Both the position numbers and the translations under genes were made by a program. Positions 1-10,845 of a stretch of DNA of 64,000 nt are shown here, piece after piece (position 1 is the first letter of the stretch; the number at the start of each line of letters is the position of its first letter). This DNA is from Dipteris shenzhenensis. Its lineage: Eukaryota; Polypodiophyta; Polypodiopsida; Gleicheniales. Below the pieces are notes generated by a model, which saw only the letters and a program-made list of their open reading frames with translations, searched no databases and was not told the DNA's origin. Location: the NCBI GenBank assembly GCA_047967505.1, contig CM106539.1; one strand, written 5' to 3'.

Positions 1-54
1 CTCCTCTTCCCTCTCCTTGAGCTCTGTATCCTCATTCTCAAACTGTCTCTGTGT

Positions 55-652
55 GTGTGTGTCTCCCAGCCTTTTCGAATTTGTCTGCAATTTTCTTCTT
101 TTCCAAATGCTTGCTATAAATGCAGACAACTGGGTCATTTTGCACGGGACTGCACTTCTACTCCAGATCTAGGTACCTCAGTTCCTTCTCCAGCAGTTCC
201 GGCAACCGGTTTTTCTTCTTCTGGGATAGAGGTAGTCAAGCAATTTTCCAAACCAGTTAAGGTATGGAAGCGGGTTAAAGATGTTTCAGCGCCAGATTGT
301 TCTCAGGTTAATCCCTTTGTTGTTAAAGAAGCTCGGGATCAGTCTATTATTGAGCATACTCAGCATACTTCTTTTCAGGATATGGAGTTACATGTTGAAG
401 AGGGGCTTAAACAGGATGATGCACATGGTACATCTCAGGCTGATGCACAGGGTGAAGCTGTAATGATGTGTCATGATTTATCAGCTGCAGCTCCTATGTC
501 AGAGTGTGTAGATGTTACTCAAGTCCTTATGCCTGTGAAGACGGTGCCAGAGTCTCTTTCTGTTCAGGATGCAGATGTTCCTTTTTCATTGGATTCTTTT
601 CATCCTTGGTTGAGACAGGTTTTTGACCTTGTGGTTCAAAAATTCAGGTTGC
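55..652 (+). pseudogene. Retroelement ORF1-like zinc-knuckle fragment, interrupted
   Basis: The reading frame contains a retroviral-type zinc knuckle, CYKCRQLGHFARDC (C-X2-C-X4-H-X4-C), at about residues 20-33, followed by an acidic, Ser/Gln-rich tail with no recognisable fold. Such knuckles occur in the ORF1 or Gag proteins of plant retroelements, where they bind element RNA. The frame is open at the 5' side of the window with no convincing start, so the N-terminus probably lies outside. It stops just after the point where a family-I LINE begins, and plausible continuation is found beyond that LINE at 7535-7675. I read it as the nucleic-acid-binding protein of an older retroelement broken by the LINE. 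A host zinc-knuckle gene is the alternative. Confidence 0.5.
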
Positions 653-667
653 GGTGAGCTGATGCTG

Positions 668-1336
668 CTCCCCGACTCCCTTGCTGCCCCCTCTCAGCCT
701 CCTCCTGCCTCCATCCCCGCCCCTCTCTCCTCCCTCCTCTCAGCCCCCTCCCTGCCTTACCTCTCCCTCCTTCCTCAGCCCCTCCTTGCCTTCCTACCCC
801 CGCCTTCTCAGACCCCTTCCCTCGCCCTCTACCCCTGCCCCCTACCTCGCTGCTCAGCCCCCTCTCCCTCTCCCCCGCCCCCTACCTCCGCCTCTCAGCC
901 CCTCTCCCCTGCCCTCTACCCTGCCCTCTACCCCCGCCCCCTAACCCCACTTCTCAGCCCCTCTCCCCCGCCCTCTATCCCCTCTACCCCCGCCCTCTAC
1001 CCTCGTCCTCTACCCCTGCTCCTCAGCCCCCCTTCCCCCACTCTCTACCCCTGCCCCCCTCCCTCGCCCCCTCAGCCCCTACCCTTGCCTCCTCCCCTCG
1101 CCCCCGCAGCCCCTTTCCCCCGCCTGCCTCCCTGCCCCCTCCCCCCGTCTCCCTCACTTCCTCTCCCTCCCTTTCAGCCTACCTCTCCCCTCCCCTCCTC
1201 CTTCATCCCCTCTCCCTTCATCCTCATCCTTATCCTTCTTCCTCCCTTCATCCTCACCCTCACCCTCCTTCACCCTTCATCCCCTCCTTCTGCCTTCACC
1301 CTCATCTCGGACTCTCCTCTGCCTTCATCCTCTTCC
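668..1336 (+). repeat. Polypyrimidine (CCCCT/CTCCC) 5' tract of the LINE
   Basis: About 670 bases are almost purely C and T on the plus strand, built from irregular CCCCTCTCCC / CCCCGCCCTCTACC units. An open frame through it encodes only Pro/Ser/Leu low-complexity sequence, a by-product of composition. Its place directly before LINE ORF1 suggests a repeated 5' untranslated or promoter region. Similar C/T-rich tracts (seen as G/A-rich on the plus strand) precede two family-II LINEs at 28735-28975 and 39600-39840. Confidence 0.75.
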
Positions 1337-1401
1337 TAAGCAGCTTTTTAGTAGGACGGTGCTCAACAGTGTTCGAGTCTTCCTTTCCACCCTGATTGAC
1401 G

Positions 1402-2749
1402 ATGGCTCTGCCTTCAGCCAATCCTCGCCCGCTTCCACCGGCCGCGAAAACCATCACATTCTCAAAAGACGAGGTGCAGCAGCTCAAAAAAGATATTGAG
1501 TAGGAGAGCTTGACATCGCTCTTTGCTCGCATCCATGCGTCCCACCCTTCCAAGTTACTGGCCAGGGATTGGATGCTCGCCACTCTACATGGAGACCTCG
1601 CAAGGCACTTCACAGATGTTCCTCTGCTTGGGCGAGGTTTCTTCCAGATTGTTTTTGACTCCTCGAAGGTAGCACGTACAATGCTTCAAGCTAGTCCGCT
1701 AGCACTCGGCTCCCAGAGGATTTGTCAGATCCCCTTTTCACTGGGTTTTGATCCTGTCGAGGAAGACAGTGGGACGACGTTACTCTTCATCAGATTTCTA
1801 GGCTTTCCTCAGATATACCATTGACTGCTACATTCCATTGAAGCCGCCTTTGGAGTGTTTTTTGAGATCCCGCATGTTAGGGTCATTGTCTCTGACCCTA
1901 ACATCTCGGATGACCACATTATGCTTCAGTGTCCAGATGGCTCCTTCTTCAGGCAAAGAGTCGAGATTGCAGGGAGATAGGATCAGTGTAGGATTTGCAG
2001 GACCCTTGGACACTTTGCTAGAGATTGTCCAAGGAAAAAGAAAAGACAAAAAAGATGCACGGATGCGTCTCATAGCTTCATTCGACCTGGACCTTCTTCA
2101 CGACCAGTTCTTACCGCCTCACGCTGCTAGACCTTCGACTTCATAGTCAGGACCATCAGCCTCTCGTCCTAGTATTTCTACAGCGCGGATAGAACAGTCA
2201 GCACGTCCTGCTTTGGTCGTTCCCCATTGGGTGCTTGTCAAAGTTGGTGAGCTAGTACCTCAAGCTACCACTGACAGGGCTGCTGCGGACCCGTCAGTAC
2301 CTCAGTCTACCACTGATGGGGCTGCGGATCCGTCTCTTCAGGCAAGAGACAGTTCTTTCCTGGTTCCATCTGCAAGTGAGACTGCTCTTGACCCTGTTCA
2401 GATGCAGGAGCGCTCATCTAGGGAGAACCTTTCTGTAGAGACCTTTGCTTTACTTGAAAGCAATGACAAAATTGTGGACGAGGTCATGCAGTTGTGGTCA
2501 CGTGTGTCTACACCTGACAGAGGTAAGGGGGTTATTGGTTCCACCCCTTCTTTTGCAGGGCTCCTTCGCACTCCTACGCCAGAGGTACTCCTTCGCACTC
2601 TTGCACCAGAGGGACTTCGTAGGAATTTATTTTCAGTTTTGGCAAACTTGGCTGAGTTTGAGGTAGAGGAGTTTGTATCCTCCACGCCTGGGGAGCATAT
2701 CTTCCAGGACAGTTTCCCCCTCAGCAGGGGGTGTGCTTTCCCCAGTTGA
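1402..2749 (+). pseudogene. LINE family-I ORF1 (RNA-binding, zinc knuckle)
   Basis: The start is taken as the ATG at 1402 (MALPSANPRPLPP), the first after the pyrimidine tract and in frame with what follows. The frame runs through a folded segment at about 1510-1960 (FTDVPLLGRGFFQIVF, then PLALGSQRICQIPFSLGF), which resembles the DUF4283 domain found before zinc knuckles in plant LINE ORF1 proteins. It then reaches a knuckle CRICRTLGHFARDC at about 1987-2028. In-frame stops occur at 1501 (TAG, codon 34), 1822 (TGA) and 1978 (TAG), and the frame shifts near 2150-2210. The last part is a Ser/Thr-rich tail. Family role: binds the element transcript to form the RNP. This copy is dead. Confidence 0.7.
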
Positions 2750-4090
2750 CTTCCCTCCTCTTGATAGGAGGAATTTTTCGCAAGAGAGGGTTTTCTCTGC
2801 TACTAGGTCGGGTAGGATCTTCCATCCGGCCTTCTCCTCTCGTAGATGAGGATTGTCAGTTAGAACGTTTAGGGATTCGGGGGTGTACCTCACTGCCGCC
2901 GCAGAAAGTTGATTCGTAATCAACTTCATCCAGGTGTTACTGGGGGTCCCATAAACATTCTGATGATTCAGAAACACAAATTGGATGCCAGGGATTGTTC
3001 TAAGTCGGGTAAACTTCTTTCAGGCCACACTTTTTGGTCACCCGCCATAAGCACCAAGGGAGGTACTTGCATTTCTGTTTCTTCTTCTATACTCCCCTTG
3101 GTGATTGGACACGGGCTCATAGTCCCTTCTAGAGCTGAGTGGATTATACTTTTGATTGATGGGCATAAGGTTGGTCTCTTAAACCTTTATGCACCCAATT
3201 CTAGAGGGGATCTTGTTCTTTTTTGGAAGGAACTGCTCTCTTGGTCACTTATTGCAAATGCTTGGATTATAGGGGGCCATTTCAACATGGTTGAAATGCC
3301 CTCAGACAAAAGGGGTGGTAGGGAAGGTGGCCTTCACTCCCTAGAGAGAGCAGCGTGAGATGCCTTGCTTTTTCAGTACAGTGGCAGGGATGCTTGGCAT
3401 GATGATGCTTTTCACACTTAGCCACATTCTCTCCGGTTTTCTTGGTCGAACAGGAGATTGCAGATGCCTATACATCCATGGATTGACAGATTTTATGTGG
3501 ATGATTTTGTCCACTTCGGATCATTTCCAGTGGTTTTGATGGTTTTAGATCCCCATGTGAGGCACCGCTCCGCCAGTGTCAGGATTCCAGATTCTTTCTA
3601 TGCACAGGAGGGCCTTATAGAGACAATTTTGAGGACCTGGGTATCTCATTTGCAGGATGGGTAGGTTTCTCCTTCAGACTTAGCCGCAGCCCTCTCTGAT
3701 ATCAGTGACTTTTATCTTTCAGTTGCTCGTATCAAAAGGGGTGAGATTCTCAGGCGTGAGATAGGTATCTGCCAGCAATTGGCTGCTCTCTAGAGGGAGG
3801 AGTAGAAGAGCCTTACAGATGCTTGGATTCAAGAGCGCTTTGCTGCAGCAAGGGCTCAGCAGCAGTCACTTTTAGATTAGAGAGCAGAGTATGCCTTTTA
3901 TGCCAGAGAGTCTTTTTTGACACAGAAGGGAGGTAGGGTCAACAAGCAGTTCTTCTCTACTCTTGGCCCCGGACATAGTAGGGAGAGTGTCTCACAGCTT
4001 GTTGACTCAGGCAGAGTTCTTCAGACACATCCAGATGCCATCTTGCATGTTGCCACCGATTTCTATGCCTCCCTTCTTACAATAGAGCGA

Positions 4091-4542
4091 GACACTTAGG
4101 CCATAGATGATGCTAGAGTGGTTATTTGGCGACACCTACCTGGGTTGGTGACAGGGGATATAACCGTTTCACTTGATGCACCCTTCACCAATGTAGAGCT
4201 CAAGACTGCTCTCTCTGCCCTTCACAAGGGCAAGTGTCCTGGTTCAGATGGACTTATCCCCTTATTTTTTATTACTTTTTGGGATCAGATTGGGGATCAT
4301 ATTACCTTGGGACTCGGACACTCAGGCCACAGATTATGCTAGAGTGGTTATTTGGCGACACTTACCTGGGTTGGTGATAGGGGATATGACCGTTTCACTT
4401 GATGCACCCTTCACCAATGTAGAGTTCAGGACTGCTCTCTCTGCCTTTCACAAGGACAAGTGTCTTGGTTTAGATGGACTTATCCCCTTATTTTTTATTA
4501 CTTTTTGGAATCAGATTGGGGATCATATTATCTCAGTGCTGT
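4091..4542 (+). repeat. 226-bp tandem duplication inside the LINE RT
   Basis: The segment starting at 4091 is repeated imperfectly from 4317 (offset 226), covering the start of the RT domain. Both copies encode SLDAPFTNVE and SALHKGK/SAFHKDK variants. Codons reading TAG in copy 1 (4097 and 4104) read CAG in copy 2 (4323 and 4330). Confidence 0.85.
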
Positions 4543-6292
4543 AGGGTGTATGGGACTCGGGTGAGATGCTAGACTCACTTGCGGAGGGCCTCATTCATTT
4601 GATTCCAAAAGGGGGTTGCAGGAATTTAGTGTCTCAGTGGAGACCGATTACCTTGCTGGGTACCTTGTACAAAATCCTAGCTAAAGCTAACAGCCTTCGT
4701 CTGTAGCCCTTTCTACCAGATCTTATCCATGATATGCAGACGGGTTTTGTGCATGGCAAGAGCATCTTTGATAACATCTTCTCATTTCGGGAGGCTTCGG
4801 AGTGGGCCATGCATAATGGCCACATGCTGGCCTTTCTACTCTTGGATTTTGAGAAAGCTTATGACAGGGTAGATTGGGGCTTTCTAGAGGGCACACTTAC
4901 TCGCTTTGGCTTCTCAGATGCGTGGATCAGAGGGGTATCAGCCCTCTATAGATCAGCCCACAGCTAGGTTCTTATTGGTGCAGTCAGGGGAGATAGATTT
5001 GAGATTACTAGATCAGTCCATCAGGGTTGCCCCCTAGCTCCCTTTTTATTCCTTTTTGTGGCGAGGCTATGAGCTATTACATTAGAGCTCAAGCTGGAAT
5101 CGTAGGGCTCAGGCTTCCTTTGAGGGAGGAGGATGAGCTCTTAGACAGTGAGTTGGCAGATGACACGGCTGCATTTTTGGATGCCACTCCACAGACACTG
5201 AATTCATTCAGGACAGCATTGGATTTGTTTTGCATTGCGGCAGGTGCACACATTAATTGGAACAAATCCAATGAATTTTGGATCAGTGATGATGACACTC
5301 CAGTATGGGGGATTGACATCGGGTTTACTTGGATTCAGAGGAGAGTCTCTGTCAGATCTCTGGGATGCTAGGTTGGGTTGGGCATCTCTCCGGCACAGTA
5401 GTTCGCTTCCGTGTTGGAGAGTATCAGGAGGAAACTCATCTTTTGGAGTTCAGCTAGACTTGACCTTGCATCCAGAGTTGTGGTTGTGAACCAGGTATTA
5501 TTGGCCATTGCTTGGTTTGTTTGCTCATGTTGGTGCAGATCTAGAGGCTGTATCACTCAGCTCATGAGACCTATCAGGAACTTCCTATGGAGCGGTTTAG
5601 ATGGCACCTCAGATGTTGTAGACAGGGTGGCTTGGGAGACCCTCATTCTTCCCACAGGAGAAGGGGGTCTTAATATTATTGACCCGAACTTGCAGTGTAT
5701 GGCCTTGCTCTGCAAGTTTGTAATACGTGGTTTCACGTAGCATTCAGTCTTGCACCCCTTCTCATGGGGGAGATTGGTTGGACAACAGTAGATGGATCTT
5801 TCGGCCCATCTCAAATCCTCCCCTTTTCCTCTCATGGCTGCTATTCTAAAAGCTTGGGGTTGCTTCAGAAACACACTTCGCAGAGTTACACCCACTTCTT
5901 GTGAAGAGATTCAAAGGCAGTCAGTCATGTGGAATGACTCGATTTCGGATCATCATTGCAGGCCACTCGAAGTGTCACATTATATGCAGTGGTCTAGATG
6001 GGAGTTGGCAGGCCTGTATGAGACTTCCAGAGGATCAAAGACTTTTAGCAGTTGGCCACCTCAGAGGGAGTGCACTTAGGATACAGCAGATACATGCAGT
6101 TATCTGCCAGAGTGGATTGACACAGATGACATGCTGCTTACAGAGTCCACTTGGTGGGGAGTGTTCTCAAGGACGGATATTCCGTTATAGGTCATTGCAT
6201 TGCAGGATGCACATGAAAATACCCTTGTCTTTGATGTTCAGTCAAGAGGCAGACTTATCAGATCTTCTGATGATATTCTTTTGGAGGTTGCA

Positions 6293-6486
6293 TTTCAGCC
6301 TATCAGGATTGCAGGATTCATGGAGTGGGGCAGGGATTCACAGTGGTATCTTGACCTTGATCCTATTCTCCTTGCGCTGGGGTCTTGGATTTCAGCCTGT
6401 CAGGATTGCAAGATTCATGGAGTGGGGCAGGGATTCACAGTGGTATCTTGACCCTGATCCTATTCTCCTTGCGTTGGGGTCTTGGA
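6293..6486 (+). repeat. 97-bp tandem duplication near the LINE ORF2 C-terminus
   Basis: A unit beginning TTTCAGCCTATCAGGATTGC at 6293 is repeated at 6390 with few changes (offset 97). Since 97 is not a multiple of three, the duplication shifts the ORF2 frame. Confidence 0.85.
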
Positions 6487-7534
6487 GACTCTGGTTGTAT
6501 GGTGGTTCCCCTATTAAGTTCTTGTAGTCGGACCCAGGGGAGTGGGAATGGATTGATGAGGGGCACCGAGATAAGAGCTTTCCCTTCTTTCGCTATAGAG
6601 TTAGAAATGCCCGAAGGTTTCAGCTCAGCACTAGAGGTTGGAGGCCCTCCAGAGCGCCACATTGGGATAGTTTTCAGATTTTCGCAGTTGTGCGGAAGAA
6701 CTTTTGGTGCAGGCTCTGGAAATCCCTCAGGAATAGAAAGATGAGTCCTGTCTTTTGGCTTTCTATTGATGGAGGGATTGCAGTGAACCTGTGGAGATCT
6801 AGGTTTGGGGCTGACCCTACTTGTCCTCGTCGTCACATGGCAGTTGAGTCAGCACAACATTGCCTTTGGGAGTGCAGACAGGCGAGGACGATCTGAAAAG
6901 GTGTTGCTTGGATTTTCAGCATCTTTCATACAACATCTTTCTATATGACCTAGGGTTCAGTGGCTTGGTTATCTCTTACTGACCGACAGGTGTTGTTCGA
7001 GGGACATGATCCAGATCCAGCTTTCATTGTACGTCGACATTCAGTGGAGTCTTGTTTCCTCTAGGATGTTCCCCTCACTCCTTTCAAAGCTGCTCATGCC
7101 TTAGTAGACACGTCTTGGGAGATTTTGGCTAGCATTGTAGCTTGGCATATTTGGAGAGCCAGGTGTTCAGAGGCAATGGAGGGTATCCTGGTTCCCCTTC
7201 CCAGACTATAGCCAGTATTTGGACTGACACAGTATACACTCTGAAGGCCATTTGGGCGAGCATGCAGGGATCCTCTAGAGCAACCGCTGCTAGGAGAGTT
7301 ACTTTTTTCAGAGTTTGGAGGGGATCTCCTTTCTTCTCTGAGTTTCCTTCAGGGTTGAGATGGCATTTTCAGCCTCTGCCGTGGTTCTTTATTAGCTCAC
7401 TTTGGGCTTTTTTTTCTTCATGCATTGCATGATGTACTCCCTTATTTGAGCTTGCTCTTGTGGTTTCATTCATACTTAATGAAGTAATTTTCTTGAAAAA
7501 AAAATTAAAAAAAATAAAAAATAAAAAAGTTTAG

Positions 7535-7675
7535 GTTGCCAGCTTATATAAGAAGAATCACAAGGGGAAAAAACAGCTTTGTTTTATTGACGGTGATGTC
7601 ACTCCGTTGCATCACTTTTTGCAAGTGAATAGTCTTGGAGAAGTGTTTTTAGATCCTCCTCCAAATGATATGTAA
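7535..7675 (+). pseudogene. Downstream half of the zinc-knuckle ORF split by the LINE
   Basis: Immediately after the LINE poly-A tail a 46-codon frame begins with VASLYKKNHKGKKQLCFIDG, ends with SLGEVFLDPPPNDM, then TAA. It looks coding: even composition and a charged then hydrophobic pattern. The simplest reading is the C-terminus of the ORF at 55-652. The two halves are not in the same frame across the target duplication, so a frameshift must be assumed. No family was recognised. Confidence 0.4.
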
Positions 7676-9240
7676 ATTTTATCTTGGTAGCCTCATGATT
7701 TTTTCTCTCTGAGGCTTGCTTGTAAATTTGATCTTTGTACTCAATGGTGGGTTTTCACTTCGTTTGAGGTTTCCCACAAAGAAATATAAGATTTCACTAA
7801 AAAAAAAGTGTGTGTGTCTCCCTGTCTCCCTCTTTTCCTCTCTCTCTCGAATCCTTTTGTTCTCGCTCTAGACTCTACAACATCATTTTGTGCATGGCTT
7901 GTTGTAGTATTTTGATTTTGTTGGGGCATAGGATATATATCGTTCTGCTGGTTGGTAAATTTACTTGTGGCTCAATCAAGGGTATGCCATCCATCTAAGT
8001 TCTCAGTTGACGTATGACAGGCTCCTGCTCTCCAGTCAAAGCTTTTTCTGCATGTACCCATTGATTGCATGTAACCATTCGATTGTGTGATGTGGATGTC
8101 CAAAGCATAGTACTACCATGCACTGCCATATCCGATCATCGGAGACCATGGGGCTTACTGATGCCTGATCTCTTGGTGTATGTTGGCTGCTAACCCCCGC
8201 TAAACTCCTACCAAAACACTTACCTTGGACTTGGGGTCATGCAGCATTATCATACACATATAGGCTTAAAGAAGCTGAAGCTTAATGATGAGGCAAAACC
8301 ATGCTTTAGGTGCCCCTTTTGTCCACCTTGAGGAGTTACAGAAGGTCCTTGCCTGTCCAAGCATGCACAGGACAACAGCAGCCAGCCTGGCTACTTACGG
8401 GGCACTGAACAGGTAGGTTCAGCACAGCAGCCAGTTGGCGGTTGCCATGTGGCAGTCGGCAGAGTTACAGACCCAGTCGGGTTCCCACAGATTGCTCGGC
8501 CAGTCTGCCCTGTCATGACAAGAGAAATGATTATTTAGTTAATTAATAGTCATTAGAACTTTATTATTGTTAGGCGCCAATTTGATGGTGCGGTTATATG
8601 TTTGTATTTATGATCGATCAAGCGGTGTAAATAGTACCGCCAAAACTATGTAACATTGGCCAATGATTAGTAATAAAGATGTGCACACACGTGTCTAGGT
8701 CCTAGGGGCAATAGGAAAGGGAAAGGGTGCATTAGAGTGCATTGAATGGTAGGTGCATGGGTCATAGGCTAAGGGTAGGTGTAAATGGGAAGATGGAACT
8801 TGAGTGATCTCAAGGGACATTAATGAAAGGGTATCACCCTTTCATTGTGAATCTCACGTAGCATTCTTTCTACCACATTGCATTCATCCGTCATCTCTCT
8901 CCCACCTTGCATGTAGGTCGAAAAAGAAACAAGTACTCTCACGAGGGCGCTCTTCCCCATTGGAGGGCCAATCGGTATTCAAATTCTGCATGCATTGCAC
9001 ACATTTGCATTTTCGAAAAGTGTGGATTTTCACATGCCCCCTTCCCGGTCGGGTAGCATTCAGGTCAGTGGCCTTTCTCCTCCCCCATTAGTGAGTACTG
9101 ATATGGTAATAAATGATTGATAGCCATGCCCTACGATTGGAACCATCTAGAGACTGATGCATACCAGCACTGCTCATCTCCCTCAGCTGCAAGCTGCATA
9201 AATGATGAGAGGACCCTCAGACCAAAGAAGGTCGTCAAAT
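7676..9240. other. No gene recognised
   Basis: The stretch has a TG/CT-rich segment near 7808-7850, a perfect hairpin at 8822-8846 and otherwise unstructured AT-moderate sequence. No open frame with recognisable protein content was seen on either strand. Confidence 0.5.
8822..8846. repeat. Perfect 11-bp inverted repeat, 3-nt loop
   Basis: The arm AATGAAAGGGT is followed by ATC and then by the exact reverse complement ACCCTTTCATT. No flanking gene explains it. Confidence 0.85.
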
Positions 9241-9720
9241 GACCAATCAAAATAGCGCGATAGTAACTTGCATCCATGGGATCACCTGTCCTATGAATGG
9301 GTATGATGGCGTTTGTGTCTGGGAGGTTGGAAACGCTTTGCAGGAGGCTTCATTAAACAGCTTCGTTAGGATTGGAGCAAGTACTTTCCACCTGCCGGTT
9401 AGTAAGTCTGCGTGGGGCTCCCCTGAGCCATTGTGTAACTTCGTGATGGCCTCTTTTAGGCGTGCTATGGTGAAGAGCATGGAGGTGGTGCGGTGAAGGA
9501 TGTCTTCTAAGATGGGCATGGGCTGGTCATGAATGTCATAAAGCCTGTCCGCGTAAGCTTTCCAAAGACTAGGGTCCTTGATACGACATGGTGATCTGCT
9601 TTCCAGAAGTTGCTATACAGGACACCTTAAGAGCGGGCGAGAAACTTGTCTCTTTTGTCGCATTAAACATCGATACTTTTTCCCAGTTTGTTCTTGGTCA
9701 GGGTGCCCTTGTTTGGTCTT
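9241..9720 (-). pseudogene. Family-II LINE fragment: endonuclease-RT linker and RT start
   Basis: On the minus strand the order is a basic linker (RQKRQVSRPLLRCP, then WKAYADRLYDIHDQPMP), the start of an RT domain (LFTIARLKEAITKLHNG) and VLAPILTKLFNEA. The same order is seen in the fuller family-II copies at 13690-16810 and 26582-28300. It ends abruptly before the RT catalytic motifs, and the endonuclease is absent. Stops are present. It is a broken piece pointing the opposite way from the neighbouring fragment at 9900-10845. Confidence 0.65.
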
Positions 9721-9899
9721 GGATTGCGAACATTGGTCAAATGTGTTGCACTTGACATCATATGAACTATTTTGAGTTACAAGCTCTTTTGGGTGGCTTT
9801 CCAGTGTTTTTGATTGTGTAAGGGAAGGAGTGTTGTGCTGTAGTGTGGATGAGGCTCTGTGCAACCACACACCTTTAGGACCTGGTTGGAGCCGAGGGA

Positions 9900-10845
9900 G
9901 CTTCCAGTGAAGCTGAGTTTCTAGTATCTACAGAGATTACTGTCTTCATATTTTGGAGGAGGGATTTATCACACCACCGGGGTACAGTGAGCTTCATATG
10001 CCTCACTCACTACGGATCTCCATCAGACAGTTTTGGGTTTCATCACACCGCCTCCGCATAGAGAGCGGCAGAGCAGAGGGGATTCCTAGGGAGCATCGCT
10101 TATGCATATTGTGTGACTGTCAGGAGGTTGAGTTGGAGGAGCATTTTATTTTCAGGTGCCCAGTGTACTACGAGATCCGAGGTCGCTACCACTGCCTCTT
10201 CAGAGACGGCTCCGGGCTCCTTTCCAGATTCCTCGCCTACCCAGATTAGAGATGCCTCGCGGCCTTCATTCACGAGGGGGTCCGACAAAGAGAGTACTTA
10301 CTCAGGCGACGGGGCTTGGCCACATCATCAGACACCTCTCAGAGTAGGATCACAGAGTTCTTCCCATCGAGTGACATTGATCGTCCAGTCTTTAGCCGCA
10401 GACGTGACAGAGACCCTGACCCGACGATCGTAGCACGACACACGAGACATCGAGGGGATACACAGATCACTGTGGGGGACCTCCCGTCATTGTTTAGACC
10501 CGAGATACGTCCCACGGGAGTCACGGTGGCTTTGGTCTTGTGTCGACGAGCCTCGTCTCGGAGACCGAGACGCACGGCACCCCTTGACGGGCACCAGCGT
10601 CCCATCACCGGCTATGCACCAGCTAGGGTGACATGACATACGGAGGATTCCGCTCTGCTCCAGTCTTTTTCTTTTCATTGTTACACTCAGATGTATTTGA
10701 TTATGTATGATCAGACTTAGGATTCAGCACGGGTGATGATGCTCGTTTTAGTAGCTCCACCCTTAGTGTGATTTGTATCAGGTTTTCTTTCAGTCTCATA
10801 GACCCATAGGTCTTCCGAAGACTCTAATAAAATTTCTTTCTTTGG
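9900..10845 (+). mobile_element. Family-II LINE 3' end, 5'-truncated
   Basis: This is the C-terminal part of a LINE ORF2. A Cys/His segment LCILCDCQEVELEEHF followed by FRCPVYYEIRGRYHCLF (about 10085-10200) resembles the C-terminal zinc-binding region of plant reverse transcriptases. A basic tail then ends at the TGA near 10635. A 3' untranslated region of about 200 bases ends in the hairpin, AATAAA and TTTC signature at 10810-10845. Nearly the same sequence appears at 56577-57223 and 35905-36260 on the minus strand. A stop near 10250 breaks the frame. Confidence 0.75.
10810..10845 (+). other. Family-II LINE 3' terminal signature
   Basis: GTCTTCCGAAGAC can fold as a 6-bp stem. It is followed by TCTAATAAAATTTCTTTCTTT. 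The same arrangement closes the family-II copies at 13690, 35905, 41198 and 56577 (all minus). It probably acts as 3' end recognition and polyadenylation signal for the element. Confidence 0.7.

Larger units (their letters stand above)
2909..7432 (+). pseudogene. LINE family-I ORF2 (endonuclease + reverse transcriptase)
   Basis: An apurinic-type endonuclease region spans about 2909-3360 (LLNLYAPNSRG and the catalytic strand IIGGHFNMV, where the usual GDFN Asp is His). A linker follows to about 4100. The RT runs about 4160-5330: GKCPGSDGL, LIPKGG, WRPITLLGTLYK, then TGFVHGKSIFDNIF, LLLDFEKAYDRVDW, and a catalytic box reading LADDTAAF where YADD is usual. A C-terminal Cys/His region is near 6760-6895 (RRHMAVESAQHCLWEC). 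Many TAG/TGA stops, frame changes and two internal duplications break it. Both active-site substitutions also argue that it is inactive. Confidence 0.8.
653..7530 (+). mobile_element. Family-I LINE, near full length, degenerate
   Basis: Non-LTR retrotransposon with, in order, a C/T-rich 5' tract, ORF1 with a zinc knuckle, ORF2 with endonuclease, reverse transcriptase and a C-terminal Cys/His region, then an A-rich tail (7494-7529). Similar sequences flank it: about 638-652 (AATTCAGGTTGC core) and 7525-7539 (GTTTAGGTTGC core). They look like a diverged target-site duplication and mark the ends. Both ORFs carry many in-frame stops and frame changes, so this copy cannot move by itself. A 5'-truncated relative lies at 51237-52076, and an RT patch of the same family lies at 27149-27604. 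The architecture matches plant L1-type LINEs; the exact clade was not tested. Confidence 0.8.

Noticed and set aside
623-1339. Long Pro/Ser-rich open frame
   Set aside because: It comes purely from the C/T-rich repeat; other frames in the same block are also open and low-complexity.
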